Origin: Artemisia argyi
Lineage: Eukaryota; Streptophyta; Magnoliopsida; Asterales; Asteraceae
Length of the DNA: 64,000 bases
Reading direction: 5' to 3'
NCBI GenBank assembly: GCA_030686995.1
Contig: CM060685.1
Coordinates: 23,916,065 to 23,980,064 of the forward strand
The notes under the pieces were generated by a model. The model was not told where the DNA came from. It worked only from the letters and a program-made list of their open reading frames with translations, and made no database searches. A program made the translations under genes and the position numbers. Position 1 is the stretch's first letter, and each line of letters starts with the position of its first letter. This document shows, piece by piece, positions 10,709 through 21,791 of the stretch.

Positions 10709-11950
10709 TGTTATTGCTGTGAATGGTGTATTTGAAATTGATATGAATGATAATAATAATGCTTTTGTTAAAAATAATTCAATGTATAGCATCAATAATA
10801 AGATAATCAAGAAAGGTCTGGATTCGTCTTATCTTTGGCATTGTCGACTTGCTCACATTGGCAAGGATCGCATGAAAAAGCTGCAACATGATGGGCTTTT
10901 AGAAAAGATCAATGATGAATCATTTGATAAGTGCGAATCTTGCATTGCTGGGAAGATGACAAAGAAACCCTTTAAAAATAGGATTGAAAGGGCTAATGAT
11001 CTACTTGGTCTTATTCACACAGATGTGTGTGGACCACTTAGACATGTGTCAAGGAGAGGTGCTAGCTACTTCTTAACATTTACTGATGATTACAGCCATT
11101 ATAGTTATGTTTATTTACTTAAACATAAACATGAGGTGTTTGAAACATTCAAAGTGTTTAAAGCAGAAGTAGAGTTGCAACTTGGAAAGAAGATTAAAGC
11201 TCTTCGATCCGATAGAGGTGGTGAATACCTGAGTTAGGAGTTCATATATTACTTAGCAAAGGAGGGAATTGTCCAGCACCTTACTTCTCCATATACTCCA
11301 CAACAAAATGGTGTATCTGAGAGAAGGAATCGTACATTGCAAGATATGATACGAACTATGTTTAATCTAACAACTCTTTCTTACTCGTTTTAGGATTATG
11401 CCTTGGAATCTGCGGTTCGCATACTTAATATGGTTCCAACAAAGTAGGTGGATAAGACACCATATGAGTTATGGACTGGAAAAGCTCCTAACTTGTCTTA
11501 TCTTAAGGTCTGGGGTTGTGAGGCGTATGTTAAACGTGACTCAGCAGACAAACTCCAACAAAGATCTGTGAAGTGCATCTTCGTAGGATACCCTAAGGAA
11601 ACTATGGGTTACTACTTTTATTACCCAACTGAAAACAAAGTTTTTGTTGCAAGGTATGGAGACTTCTTGGAAAAGGAGCTCATATCTCAAGAATTCAGTG
11701 GGAGAGTATATGATCTGGAAGACGATCATGAAGATGTAGCACCTTCTGAAAACACTAGCCAACTTCCTGTGGAACCTGAAAGTTTAGGTCCTCCACCTGA
11801 AGTTGAAGTGGTTCCCGTTCGTAGGTCATTTAGACCTGTGAAGGCTCCAACACGTCTATGTCTTAACATGGAGTGTGATGACAACTTGATAGGAGATCTT
11901 GATGAACCTACAAGTTATAAAGCTGCCATGAATAGTCCTGAAAAGTAAAA
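10689..11950 (+). pseudogene. Copia GAG-pre-integrase and integrase, with stops
   Basis: The start carries the pre-integrase motif LWHCRLAHIGKDRMKKL and the zinc-binding CESCIAGK. The integrase core follows, with HTDVCGPL (first catalytic Asp), the TFTDDYSHY region and SDRGGEYLS. TAG stops interrupt the same frame at 11,235, 11,391 and 11,445, and TAA at 11,946. The last catalytic Glu lies in the stretch around 11,300-11,330 that reads on between stops. Downstream, DKTPYELW and LKVWGCEAY are typical of the copia integrase C-terminal region. It cannot make a full integrase. Confidence 0.8.
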
Positions 11951-11954
11951 GTGG

Positions 11955-12971
11955 TAGGGAGCTATGAATGGGGAAATGCAATCCATGAAAGACAATGAAG
12001 TCTGGGAACAAGTAGACCTACCTCCGGGTGCCAAGTTAGTTGGGAGTAAATGGCTCTACAAGAAAAAGACTGATATGGATGGCATTGTACACACCTATAA
12101 GGCCCGTTTGGTAGCTAAAGGCTATACTCAAACTTTTGGTGTTGACTATGAGGAGACCTTTTCTCCTGTAGCTGACATTAGGGCTATTAGGATTCTTATA
12201 GTCACAGCGGCTTACTATGACTATGAGATTTGGCAAATGGATGTCAAAACCACCTTCTTAAATGGTCGCCTAGATGAAGACATCTATATGGCGCAGCCTG
12301 AGGGGTTTGTGAATCCAGAATTTCCAAATCGTGTATGCAAGCTTAAAAGATCCATTTATGGATTGAAGCAAGCATCACAACAATGGAATAAGATATTTGA
12401 TAGTGAGATTAAAAAGTATGGATTCACTCAAAATCTCGATGAGCCATGTGTATATCACAAAGCTAGTGGGAGTAATGTAATTTTCCTTATTTTATATGTT
12501 GATGACATATTGATCATGGGAAACGGCATTCCAAGTTTGCAAATGGTTAAGGCATATCTTGGAAGTTGCTTTTCTATGAAAGATTTAGGGGAAGCAGCAT
12601 TTATTCTGGGAATCAAGATATATAGAGATAGATCTCAGCGATTAATTGGATTAAGCCAAAGTGCTTACATTGATAAAATATTGAAGAGATTCAATATGCA
12701 AAATTCCAAGAAGGGATATTTGCCGATGCAAGAGCAACATGGCTTGAGCGAGAAAGTTTGTGCTTCAACACCTGAAGAGGTGCAACGCATGAAGAGAGTC
12801 CCTTATGCTTCGGCTGTGGGATCTATAATGTATGCGGTGAAAAGCACAAGGCCTGATGTGACATTTGCTCAGAATTTAACCAGTCGATATCAGCAGAATT
12901 TGGGTGAAAACACTGGACTGCTGTTAAGAATATTCTTAAGTACCTTAGGGCTACTAAAGAGATGTTCTTAG
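11955..12971 (+). pseudogene. Copia reverse transcriptase segment
   Basis: From the TAG at 11,955 the frame runs open for 335 codons (first ATG 11,964). It contains the RT landmarks EVWEQVDLPPGAK, KARLVAKGYTQ, the first catalytic Asp region (WQMDVKTTFLNG), SIYGLKQASQQW and the catalytic LYVDDILIMG. It reaches the SRYQQN motif near 12,890 and then loses frame at about 12,909, just before the 'HWTAVKN' connection to RNase H. Confidence 0.85.
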
Positions 12972-13501
12972 TTTATGGGGGTACTCCATCTATAGAACTT
13001 GATGTTACAGGTTACTGCGATGCTTCTTGGAAAGGTGATAAAGATGATACGAAGTCTCAGACGGGATATGTCTTTGTCATTAATGGAGGAGTTTTGGATT
13101 GGAGGAGCAGAAAGCAGAGTGTACTAGCGATGTCTGCTACAGAAAGTGAGTATATAGCCGCTTCAGAAGCTGCAATGGAAGTTGTTTGGATTAGGAAGTT
13201 TGTTTCAGGGCTTGGGGTTATGCCTTCAATTCAACGACCTATAAAAATGTATTGTGACAACTCAGCTGCAATTACATTTGCCAATGAACCTGGAATCATG
13301 AAAGGCACCAGACATTTCCTGATTAAACATCACTATGTTCGAGAACAAGTCGAAATAGGTGAAATCGAAATGCTCAAAGTTCACACAGATGAAAACTTAG
13401 CAGATCAATTTACGAAGCCTTTACCTGGCACCAAGCTTTACAAGCATGCTGAAGGAATAGAACTTAAATTAGCTGAAAGTTTCATGCCCATTTGTGATTA
13501 G
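12911..13501 (+). pseudogene. Copia RNase H segment
   Basis: In frame with ATG 12,962 the coding resumes at 12,911 with HWTAVKNILKYL. It carries the RNase H catalytic landmarks GYCDASWKGD, SATESEYIAASEA and MYCDNSAAI, and the terminal LADQFTKPLP motif, ending at the stop 13,499-13,501. Only the frameshift upstream separates it from RT. About 48 bp of non-coding sequence follow before the junction with the minus-strand copia element. Confidence 0.85.
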
Positions 13502-13531
13502 TATTTGAATAAGGGATGTAATGTACAATTA

Positions 13532-16039
13532 TTATTTTAATGAAATAAAGTATACTTCCTTTTTCGTAAATTCTTTGAGCTGTTTTTCAAGATCAACAAT
13601 CTCACCAATTAAGTTATCTATATACTTCCTTTTTCGTATTTTATGTTCACAAAAATCCTTTTTGCAAATTGACAATTCTGTTTCTGTTTTTGAAAGCACT
13701 TTTTGAAGTTGTTCAACTTGTGTTTGAAGTTCACACTTTTCACTTTCTAGTTTTGAAACCAACTTTCCGTTTGACTCAATTAAATATTGCATTTTATGTT
13801 GAAGATCTTGCTCTTTGTTGAAAGATTCTTGAAAAGCTTTTTCAAAACTTTTTGCGTGTTTAACCTTGTCTTCCTGATTTGAAAGTTGTATTTTATAGCA
13901 CTCTATATCTCTTGCAAGTGACGCATTTGTTTCTTTTAAGGCTTTGTTTTTCTCGTTGCATTTTATGATTTGCAACTGTTGAGCGTTCAGTTGTTTGGAT
14001 AACAATATGAGGTCAGGGTCTGGATCAAACGATGGTTCATGTTGTTCTATATGATCATGTTTATCATTCTCAATAGGATCATCAAAGGAAACAACTGTGT
14101 CATCATCAAATATGACAACTGTGCTTATTTGTTCATCTGCTTGAGAAGATGAAGATGAGTCAGACGGAACAAATTGAGCCATATCTGATTCAGAAGCAGA
14201 GGGTGAGGCTATGTCATGTATAAGGCATGCATTAAGGTCATGTACCTGAGACAAGCCGTCAGTGTCATACACTGGACCTGAATCATTAAACTGAAGTTCC
14301 TGCATGTTGGCCATAAGCATCACAGCTGCATTAGCTTCCAGATCTTCCATGTCATCATCGTTGTTCACATTTGCCATGAAATTGTTCTCCTGCTCAGGGA
14401 AATGTCCATCCTTTTCATCTTGGAGAGCCATAAGTAATGCTTGCTTGTGAAACTTACTACCCCGAGTTCTTGGTTTAGGACATGCTGTCGCTATATGACC
14501 TTTTTCATTACAATTATAACACCACACTGCATTCCCAGAGTTTGAGTTCCTAGTATCAACTGGTTCAGGCCTTTGCTGAGACGGACCTAAGTTGTTCCTG
14601 AACCCTCCATTGTTATTGAACCTCTGACCATTCCAAAAATTTCCTGAAGAACTTCCTAAACCAGATCGTCCAAAGTTACGATTCTGAATTTCCACCCTTC
14701 CATCATGTACAATAGCTTGATTCCTTGTGTTAGAAGATGAACGTTGACGGTTGTTTGTTTTGTTGGAGAATTTGCTGAAAGCACGAGCAATAAGAGCAAG
14801 TCCCAGATTCAACGTATTAAAGTCCTCATCGTCATCTTCATTGGAGTTTGAGTAATACACTACATCATTGTTGTTGTATGGAACAAGTTGAGTAGAAGTA
14901 TTCAGTGGAGATGAATCATAAGGAACCATTTGGTTTGAGGTAGAAGATTGTGGATAACTGAAGTAGTTTTGCTCTTGAACATATGCATGATTTGACATTG
15001 GTGGTGGAGCATAGTGAGATTGAGCTACGAGTGCCAAAGAATTTGGTGTTGGTGATGGTAAGTATCCTCCTCGAAGAGCTCGATCTTTTTCCACTTCAGG
15101 TTCATGGTGTTTCATAAAATCATACAACAATCCATATGGTGCATCATGAAGATTTTTGGTTTGTCGAACGAATGTCACATATTTATGCCAATCCGAACCA
15201 AGACTACCGACGAATTTGGAGTTCACTGCGATCCTTGGTACTGTAATTTTGTGTCGTTCCAAATCATTTACCACATTAGTGAAACGATGATAGTAGGATT
15301 CAAGTGACTCTCCTGGTTCAATTGTGATGTCAGTGTATTCTATGTAGAGTTTGGATTCCATATCATCTTTGTTCAATTGAGTGCCTTCCATAAGGAGATG
15401 AACATGTTCCCACATAGCTTTGGCTGTTTTCTGAGCATCGACACTTCGATAAATTGGATTAGGTATTCCTTGAAGTATATAGGCCATTTCATACTCATCA
15501 GCTTCACGATGTAATTTCTGATCCTCTATGAGTTGAGATTCTAGAACAGGTTTCTCTACAGGAACACATAGAGGATCAGCAGTTGGATCACCAATTTCAA
15601 GTCTTGTTGGCCACTCAAATGGTCCTTCAAGTATCACTTGTTTCAAGAATTACCCATGAGGTTTCTTTAGTTCAAGAAATCGTAAGAATCGACTTGACCA
15701 CTGAACATAGTTCCCAGGTGTTAGCATTGGAGGTGTTTCAAGTGATCCCGCCTCATGTCTGGATTGTTGAGTTGTAATAACTTCAGACATTCTATCAAAC
15801 CAGTGAGGTTGTTTGGAGGAAAACTGAGTGTTTTGTTGTGACATTTGATATGGTTGTTGTTGAGGAATGATTTGATGTTGTTGCATCATGAGATATTGTG
15901 GTTATGGATTAAACGGTTGTTGATGAAAGTGTGATTGTGAAGGTTGTTGATATGATTGTTGCTGATTTTGTTGTTGTTGATACTGCTGATGTTGCTGATG
16001 CTGAGGATGAGAGAAGTAGTAATGTGGTGGTTGAGACAT
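13532..16039 (-). pseudogene. Copia Gag with zinc knuckle and coiled-coil tail
   Basis: The frame starts at ATG 16,039 (MSQPPHYYF, Gln/His-rich) and continues to 13,532. TAG-type and TAA-type stops interrupt it in frame at 15,902-15,904 and 15,650-15,652; the last 704 codons (15,646-13,532) are open. It has a UBN2/copia-type Gag domain (ALxGIPNPIYRSVDAQKTAKAMW-like region and GESLESYYHRF), an Asn/Ser/Gln-rich linker, the zinc knuckle CYNCNEKGHIATAC near 14,500, an acidic segment and a long Glu/Lys/Gln coiled coil. This layout is known for copia Gag proteins common in Asteraceae. The last residues past the junction are not native. Confidence 0.8.
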
Positions 16040-16128
16040 CTTAGAACACTTGTGTAATAATGGATCTTGTAGAAGATTGAAATGCACGTTCCTTTGGTTA
16101 AGATCAAAAACCTTGGGCTAAGTTGAAA

Positions 16129-16758
16129 TCTTACGCGTAATACTCAACTTGTGCGTAGATTTAAAGTTATGCGTAGAAAGGAAATGTTATGCGTAAACTA
16201 ATGGTTTATGCGTAAGATTTCACTTTTTACGCGTAAGATTTAAATCTTTTGCGTAAAGCAAGTTTTGCGTAAGGTTTAAAACCAAACAAATCTTTCAAAC
16301 TTATCCAAGCTTGAAAGATATCCGAAGTCGAAGTATTCCACTAACTTATCCAAGCTAGGGATGTACTGAGTCACCGTAGCACGAAGAAAAAAACTTTGAT
16401 GAAACTTATGCGTAGATTTCAGCAACTCACGCGTAAGATAATCTTATGCGTAAGATAGAACTTAAGCGTAGATAGTCAACTTCTGCGTAGGAAATAACTT
16501 CAGCGTAGATCTTCAGCGTAGATCTTTTGCATAAGATAATCTTTTGCGTAGAACTTAAGCGTAGATAGTCAACTTCTGCGTAGGAAATAACTTCAGCGTA
16601 GATCTTTTGCGTAGGAAAGACAACTTTCGCGTAAAAAGAGGGTTTTGACCAAGGTTTTGCGTAGGAAAGGGGTTTTGACCTATTTTATGCGTAGAAAGGA
16701 CAGAAATAGTACTGTTGACAGCAAAGAAATCGTACTATTCATAAAACTTACGCGTAAG
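16129..16758 (-). repeat. GCGTA motif array in the copia leader
   Basis: In about 630 bp I count 24 GCGTA cores and one GCATA variant, mostly in the forms TTATGCGTAAGAT, CTTAAGCGTAGATAG, CTTCAGCGTAGATC and TTTTGCGTAGGAAAG. Spacing is irregular (about 13-40 bp, with one 130-bp gap), so it is a motif cluster rather than a simple tandem array. At least one copy is the perfect palindrome CTTACGCGTAAG (16,747-16,758). It lies between LTR and gag, which corresponds to the transcript leader. Confidence 0.7.
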
Positions 16759-17090
16759 ATGGCCAGTTCCTCAAAAATCACAACTTTTGAAGAAAAAAAT
16801 GGCCTAGAAATAAGTTTCTAATGAACAAATAACTTCCCCAACACTTAGAAAACACTAAATAAGTAAGATTTAGCTACCAAAAACTAGTTTTCCAATATCA
16901 AAGAAGCTACCAAACTCAATAAACCAATACTTTATGCAAAATCTAAGCTTCTAAACACTATATTAACCTTAAAACTTGTCCAAGCTTCAAGATTTGAGTA
17001 TAAGAAACAAAGAAAAAAGCAAAAATATGATGAAAGACACCCTTAATCCCATGTTAACACCAACAAAAGCACTTCAATCTCTATTAGGCG

Positions 17091-17100
17091 AATGATACCA
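17091..17100 (-). other. Primer-binding-site-like sequence (tRNA-iMet type)
   Basis: On the minus strand TGGTATCATT starts two bases after the LTR end. It shares the first eight bases with the common copia primer-binding site TGGTATCAGAGC, complementary to initiator tRNA-Met. The rest has drifted. Confidence 0.5.
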
Positions 17101-17102
17101 CT

Positions 17103-17435
17103 TGTTAGGTCACCATTTTGTAAACACAAGTATAAGAAATAAGATGAGAATAAGAGATGGTTGATTATAAGATTATGAAGAGTGAAAGAACTAAAGTTTC
17201 ATTAAGATATTCAAATAACCAACAATATTCAAGGTTACATAAGCTTAGTATATATAGGGGAGGAGTAGGGCAACACTCCCTTCCTCCCTCATTCATCTAA
17301 AACGTGGGCTTCAAGGCCCATTGGACATTAATACATAAGCTTAGTAACTTAAACGTAATGAAATAAATAACTAAGCAACCTATTACAAAAGGTAATGACC
17401 GAGAATTGACTAAATACAAAAGTATGTTCCCAACA
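17103..17435 (-). repeat. 5' LTR of the minus-strand copia element
   Basis: The 333-bp repeat reads TGTTGGGAACATAC… to …GGTGACCTAACA on the minus strand, with TGTT…AACA ends. It contains a TATA box (TATATATAC on the minus strand, around 17,249-17,258), and is followed by the primer-binding-like site. Short LTRs of this type are normal for copia elements. Confidence 0.7.
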
Positions 17436-18910
17436 TTGTTTATGTTTATTTTTCATTGTCTTAACAATATATCCTATATTTGCATGTTTAAGATCCATGA
17501 ATAAGTTATTATTCTAAATTGTCCGTTGTCGATTAATGGTATGAGAATATCATTAAACTAAGACAATTTTGAGTATTGGTTCAGGATATACTTGAAAGTA
17601 TATTGATGCGTAGTCATACCAATTTCACATGATATTCAATGAATTGAGTATTGGACTTATCCCAACAATATGATTTAATATTTAGTGTGAGAATCATATT
17701 TAAAGTTATCCTCAGACTTGAGATACCAGATAAGTGTCATGGATGTAGTGCATTTTTGTGGAACAATTTACCGCTTACCGTAATTGGAAGTTATAAGGGT
17801 TGTTTTCAGAAGTGTTTCAAAGTTCATGGGTTATTCTTGTAGTCAAGAGAGAATTTGTTCCTTCTGATTTGTTCAGAAGTATAATACTGATGGGCCCCTC
17901 GTAGGGTTGACAAAATGTTTGCGTGGCCACGCCCAAAGTCTATCTGAAATACGTTCAGATATTTTGGTAATTTTGTTCAATCATAAAGAAACGAGAAACA
18001 TAATATTAATAAAGAATCTCACATCTTTATTAAAAGTAGTATTAGAAACAAAAGGATAATTATAATGATGAATCATTAAAGGTTTTCCAGAAAACCTATC
18101 TCGGGTCGAACTGGGGGCATTGGAGTGTTGCAAGACGCCAACCAATATCATTTTACTATTAATAGATATACGAGTGGGATCTGTTAAAAGTTACGTATAA
18201 ATATTAATAAGTAAATGACTAGTATCGAACCCGAGACCTCGGGATTGCACACATTACAAATGAGAATTAAAGATTAATAAATATTAATTGTTATGTATAT
18301 TTATTAATAACACAAGTATAAGGACTAATGATCGTTAGTTATTAAACGTATGGACTAACTATCGTTAAATAATAAGGAAAGGGACTAGAATGTAATTTAG
18401 AGGACAAGAAGGATCCGGAAACCCCTTGTGGGGTGTATGGCCGGTCGACCCAACCCAATAGGGTCGATCCATGCCTTGCTTGGTCTCCAAGAAATCCTCT
18501 AGTATATATACAAACCAAAGGGTCAATTGTTTCTCACCTTTTGTGCACACACAATACCCTAAGTTTGGTTTTCCTCCGTTGTTTCTTCCATGGCCGATCG
18601 AACCCTAAACCCTAAGGGTTTGGACCGAAATTTTTATAACAAAAATTATTCTTGTGTTTAATCTTGCAATTACTTTAATTCAGTATTAGTTTGTGTGTAC
18701 AAGAACGAGGTAATTACTCACTATAGTAATTATCAAGAGATCGATAAACAAAACGGTAAGGGGTTTATCATTGATCTAGTTTACACAAGATTCAAGATTT
18801 ATTGAAGTGCATCGGGTACGTTACTATTTATGTTTTAGTTAATCTTTATACGTGTTATACTTTATCTTAGCTTCCGCATATTTGTGTACTTTGATTGTCA
18901 AACTCTAACA
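17436..18910 (+). mobile_element. Copia-like 3' non-coding end plus putative 3' LTR
   Basis: 17,436-18,181 has no coding frame. It ends in CGAGTGGGATC, which resembles a copia polypurine tract. 18,182-18,910 (729 bp) starts TGTTAAAAG and ends AACTCTAACA, so TGTTA/TAACA ends are present. It holds a TATA box (AGTATATATACAAAC, about 18,501-18,515). The dispersed repeat starts immediately after. No second LTR and no pol frame are visible, so this is a remnant and the exact 5' limit is uncertain. Confidence 0.5.
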
Positions 18911-20294
18911 CATGTAACAGAAAACATGATAGCATTCTCAACACAAATTGTTGTCTTACAATGTGGTATATAACCATAGAAGATTTCACTTCTTTCACCT
19001 ATGTGAGATATATATAAGGTTGAAGTGTAAATAGCAAAGATCTACTACACACCAGTTATATGTTCATTATATAGTTTGAAGCTAATCTGACTCTTAATGC
19101 CAAAGTTTGAATAGAGTTATTCAGTGATGACAAAATTGGATTCCGATGCTCTTTATGGAGTAAATTTTTTTTATCACTGTTATCGTATGGGTTTACTCTC
19201 AATTTTCGTTCTTTTTGGTTTGGTTGTGGTCCATGAAAAAATTTGCGATAACGCAACCTTTTTTGAATTACATGCCATGAAGATAGTTAAGTATTCTACG
19301 TTACAAATAGTTTAATTAATTCAAGCCTTTTATGTGTTAAATATAGTGACCTTAGCATATAAGATAAGTTTTGTATACAAAATTAGTAAGAAATCTTCGC
19401 TTGTGGAACATCAATAGTTTGGATAGGTGAACAGGACTCGACTTGAGTGAGGTTCCATGAGTTTTTTTAACAAGACTCGTGTTTACATCATTCTGGTGAT
19501 TCAAGTCCGTTGGGTACCTTGTAATTGATTAAGTTTTACATCGGTAGGAGAAAATTGTCAGTTTGTCGATCTCTTCATATCTTCTAGCTAGAATAATGTA
19601 GCAACTAAGAGGGGCTCAAATCACCCGTGTTGTACCAGAGTTGCCTCATCTTTTATTCGCATGGATGGCTATGCACATCTTGATCAGTCTGAATGGTACC
19701 TTGTGCATGATTGAGTTTTACGATGCCTGTGGACCAAGTTGATATGTGCTCAATAGAATTACATGTCATGATGTTATTTAAGTATTCAACGTTGCAAGTA
19801 ATTTAGTTCAAGCATTTTCTTTGCAAAATATACTAACCTTAGCATATAAGAGAAGTTTTGTAGATAAATATCAGTAGGAAAACTTTGTGTGACTGATTAA
19901 GCTCTCTCTTTGCGAAATTTCAATAGTTTGGATGCATGAACTGGACTCCACCCGTGTGAGGTTGCTTCATGTCTTAGCCATCTGGATGATCAGTTGAATC
20001 GTACTTATAGGACCAAACTCATAATATTAACAACAGACCCATAACTTCCAATCATACTAGCTTGTGATTGATTGAGTTTTAGATTGACAGGAGTATAGGA
20101 CGAAGTTGTCTCTAGATATCTTCTCTAAAAATATAGGCAACCAAGAGGGTCATCTCGAATCTCGAATCACCCTAGTTGATTCATTTGTTAGTCGATCACA
20201 TGGTTGACATATGCCGATGAGTGAGCTGTTCAACTTAGAAGCCTAAAGTACTAAGCCTAAGTTCAATAGAGCCCTTACATGGAGGCACAACTTA
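18911..20294 (+). repeat. Unclassified dispersed repeat, copy 1
   Basis: The segment carries both recurring anchors of the family: a 'TATATAA…GATTTCACTTCTTTCACCTATGTGAGAT' block near 18,970-19,010 and 'GCAACTAAGAGGGGCTCAAATCACC' near 19,600 (again, shorter, near 20,133). Similar blocks recur at 23.1, 23.8, 33.7, 42.6, 47.9, 49.1, 50.8 and 51.95 kb. No ORF of substance is present. The copy is cut at 20,295 by a TIR element. Family type (non-autonomous transposon or decayed local duplication) is undecided. Confidence 0.55.
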
Positions 20295-20592
20295 TGGGCT
20301 GTTTGATAAAACATAATGATTTAGCACTGACTGATTCAAAACACTGAATGATATAGTAACCCTGAATGAACTTTGTTCGGAATGAAAATATGACGTTTGA
20401 TAAATTCTTTGAACTTGTAATCCACAAATATAAAATTACCATATTAACCTTTGTGCAAATATCAAAATTTTTATTTATTGGTTACTGTATTTTTTATATT
20501 AATATATGTTTGTTAAATTAAATTATTATTCAGCATGTTTATTCATGTGAATTTCGAGTATGTTAAAGTTGCGAATTGCTTATATATATATA

Positions 20593-21711
20593 TCTATACT
20601 ATCTATAATAGAAAAATGGTCAAAAGTGAAATGTTGAGTTTTAAACAATGGTCAAATGAGAGAGAAAATGAAATGTAATTAATACTCCTATTAAAACACC
20701 CCAATACTTAAAAGTACAATTATTTATTCATATTGTACAACCAAATTAAAGCATATATACCAAATTAAATACAACCAATTCAAACACAAATCGGGTTGAC
20801 CCGGGACGCTTCAAACCCGGCGGGTTGACCCAGTTTAATTTGACCCGTTTTTGACCCAACCTAGCAAGTTGACCCGGTTTAAATACAACCAATTCAAACA
20901 CAAATCGGGTTGACCCGGGACACTTCAAACCCGGCAGGTTGACCCAGTTTAATTTGACCCGTTTTTTACCCAACCTAGCAAGTTGACCCGGTTTAAATAC
21001 AACCAATTCAAACACAAATCGGGTTGACCCGTGACGCTTCAAACACGGCGGGTTGACCCAGTTTAATTTGACACGTTGTTGACCCAACCTAGCAAGTTGA
21101 CCCGGTTTAAATACAACCAATTCAAACACAAATCGGGTTGACCCGGGACGCTTCAAACCCGACGGGTTGACCAAGTTTAATTTGACCCATTTTTACCCAA
21201 CCTAGCAAGTTGACCCGGTTTAAATACAACCAATTCAAACACAAATCGGGTTGACCCGGGATGCTTCAAACCCGGCGGGTTGACCCAGTTTAATTGTACC
21301 CATTTTCGACCCAACCTAGCAAGTTGACCCGGTTTAAATCGACCCATTTTTCTACCAGAACGGTTCAACCGGTTGAACCAACCGGGTCGAACCGGGTTTC
21401 AAAACGTTATCAATTACTTAAAAGTACAATGATTTATTCACATTGTACAACCAATTTAAAACATATCTACCAAATTAAATACAACCAATTAAAACACAAA
21501 CCGGGTTGACCCGGGACGCTTCAAACCCGTTTTTCGACCGGAGCGGTTCAACCAGTTAAACCACCCCGGTCGAATCAGGTTTCAAAACATTATGCTTAAT
21601 TCCCAAGTCTTCAAACTTTTATTATTTTTCGTTTATAACATATAAACTATTTTTTATCAATAAACTATTTGTCGCTATAAAATCTCGTTGCTATGCACGG
21701 GTACTCGTCTA

Positions 21712-21712
<1 letters not shown>
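20593..21712 (+). mobile_element. Non-autonomous Helitron inserted in an AT microsatellite
   Basis: The left end TCTATACTATCTATAATAG and the right end GCACGGGTACTCGTCTAG fit the plant Helitron rule (5' TC, 3' CTAG with a nearby GC-rich hairpin). The element sits precisely between an A (20,592) and a T (21,713), and (TA)n continues on both sides, as expected of insertion at an AT dinucleotide without target duplication. The hairpin upstream of CTAG (CTCGTTGC-TAT-GCACGGGTACTCG) is imperfect. No Rep/helicase is encoded, so it moved in trans. Most of its 1,120 bp is the 114-bp tandem repeat. Confidence 0.75.
20771..21345 (+). repeat. 114-bp tandem repeat, five units, inside the Helitron
   Basis: Units beginning ACAACCAATTCAAACAC start at 20,771, 20,885, 20,999, 21,113 and 21,226 (periods 114, 114, 114, 113). 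A partial unit lies at 21,481-21,530. Each unit is rich in GGGTTGACCC and TTGACCCG motifs. The long minus-strand open frames here (20,746-21,174 and 21,177-21,368) are only the repeat read through and are not genes. Confidence 0.85.

Positions 21713-21789
<77 letters not shown>
21713..21789. repeat. (TA)n microsatellite
   Basis: About 38 TA units in a row follow directly on the Helitron 3' end. The short TA run at 20,581-20,592 on the other side is the remainder of the same tract. Confidence 0.95.

Positions 21790-21791
<2 letters not shown>

Larger units (their letters stand above)
9745..13549 (+). mobile_element. Degenerate Ty1/copia polyprotein, 5' truncated
   Basis: In order the segment encodes Gag with zinc knuckle, protease, integrase, reverse transcriptase and RNase H, which is the copia order. 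It is broken by at least six in-frame stops and three frameshifts. The 5' LTR, leader and start of gag are missing because the Athila-like LTR ends at 9,744 directly in gag. The 3' LTR is missing too: the sequence changes at about 13,549 into an oppositely oriented copia gag. The domain pieces are listed separately. Confidence 0.85.
13532..17435 (-). mobile_element. Ty1/copia element reduced to 5' LTR, leader and gag
   Basis: Read on the minus strand it runs 5' LTR (17,435-17,103), primer-binding-site-like bases, an unusual 1-kb leader full of GCGTA motifs, then gag (16,039-13,532). Protease through RNase H and the 3' LTR are absent. The junction with the plus-strand copia lies at about 13,549. 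There the string TATACTTCCTTTTTCG is present, and it occurs again at 13,619, which may mark the recombination point. Confidence 0.75.

Noticed and set aside
16129..16758. CRISPR array
   Set aside because: Motif spacing is irregular, motifs are short and the context is a plant copia leader.
18195..18260. tRNA-like GGGTTCGATAC on the minus strand
   Set aside because: No acceptor stem, D arm or anticodon arm can be built around it; it lies inside a putative LTR.
20746..21368. Minus-strand open frames of 142 and 63 codons
   Set aside because: They are the 114-bp tandem repeat read through; repeated peptide units mirror the DNA period and no domain is present.
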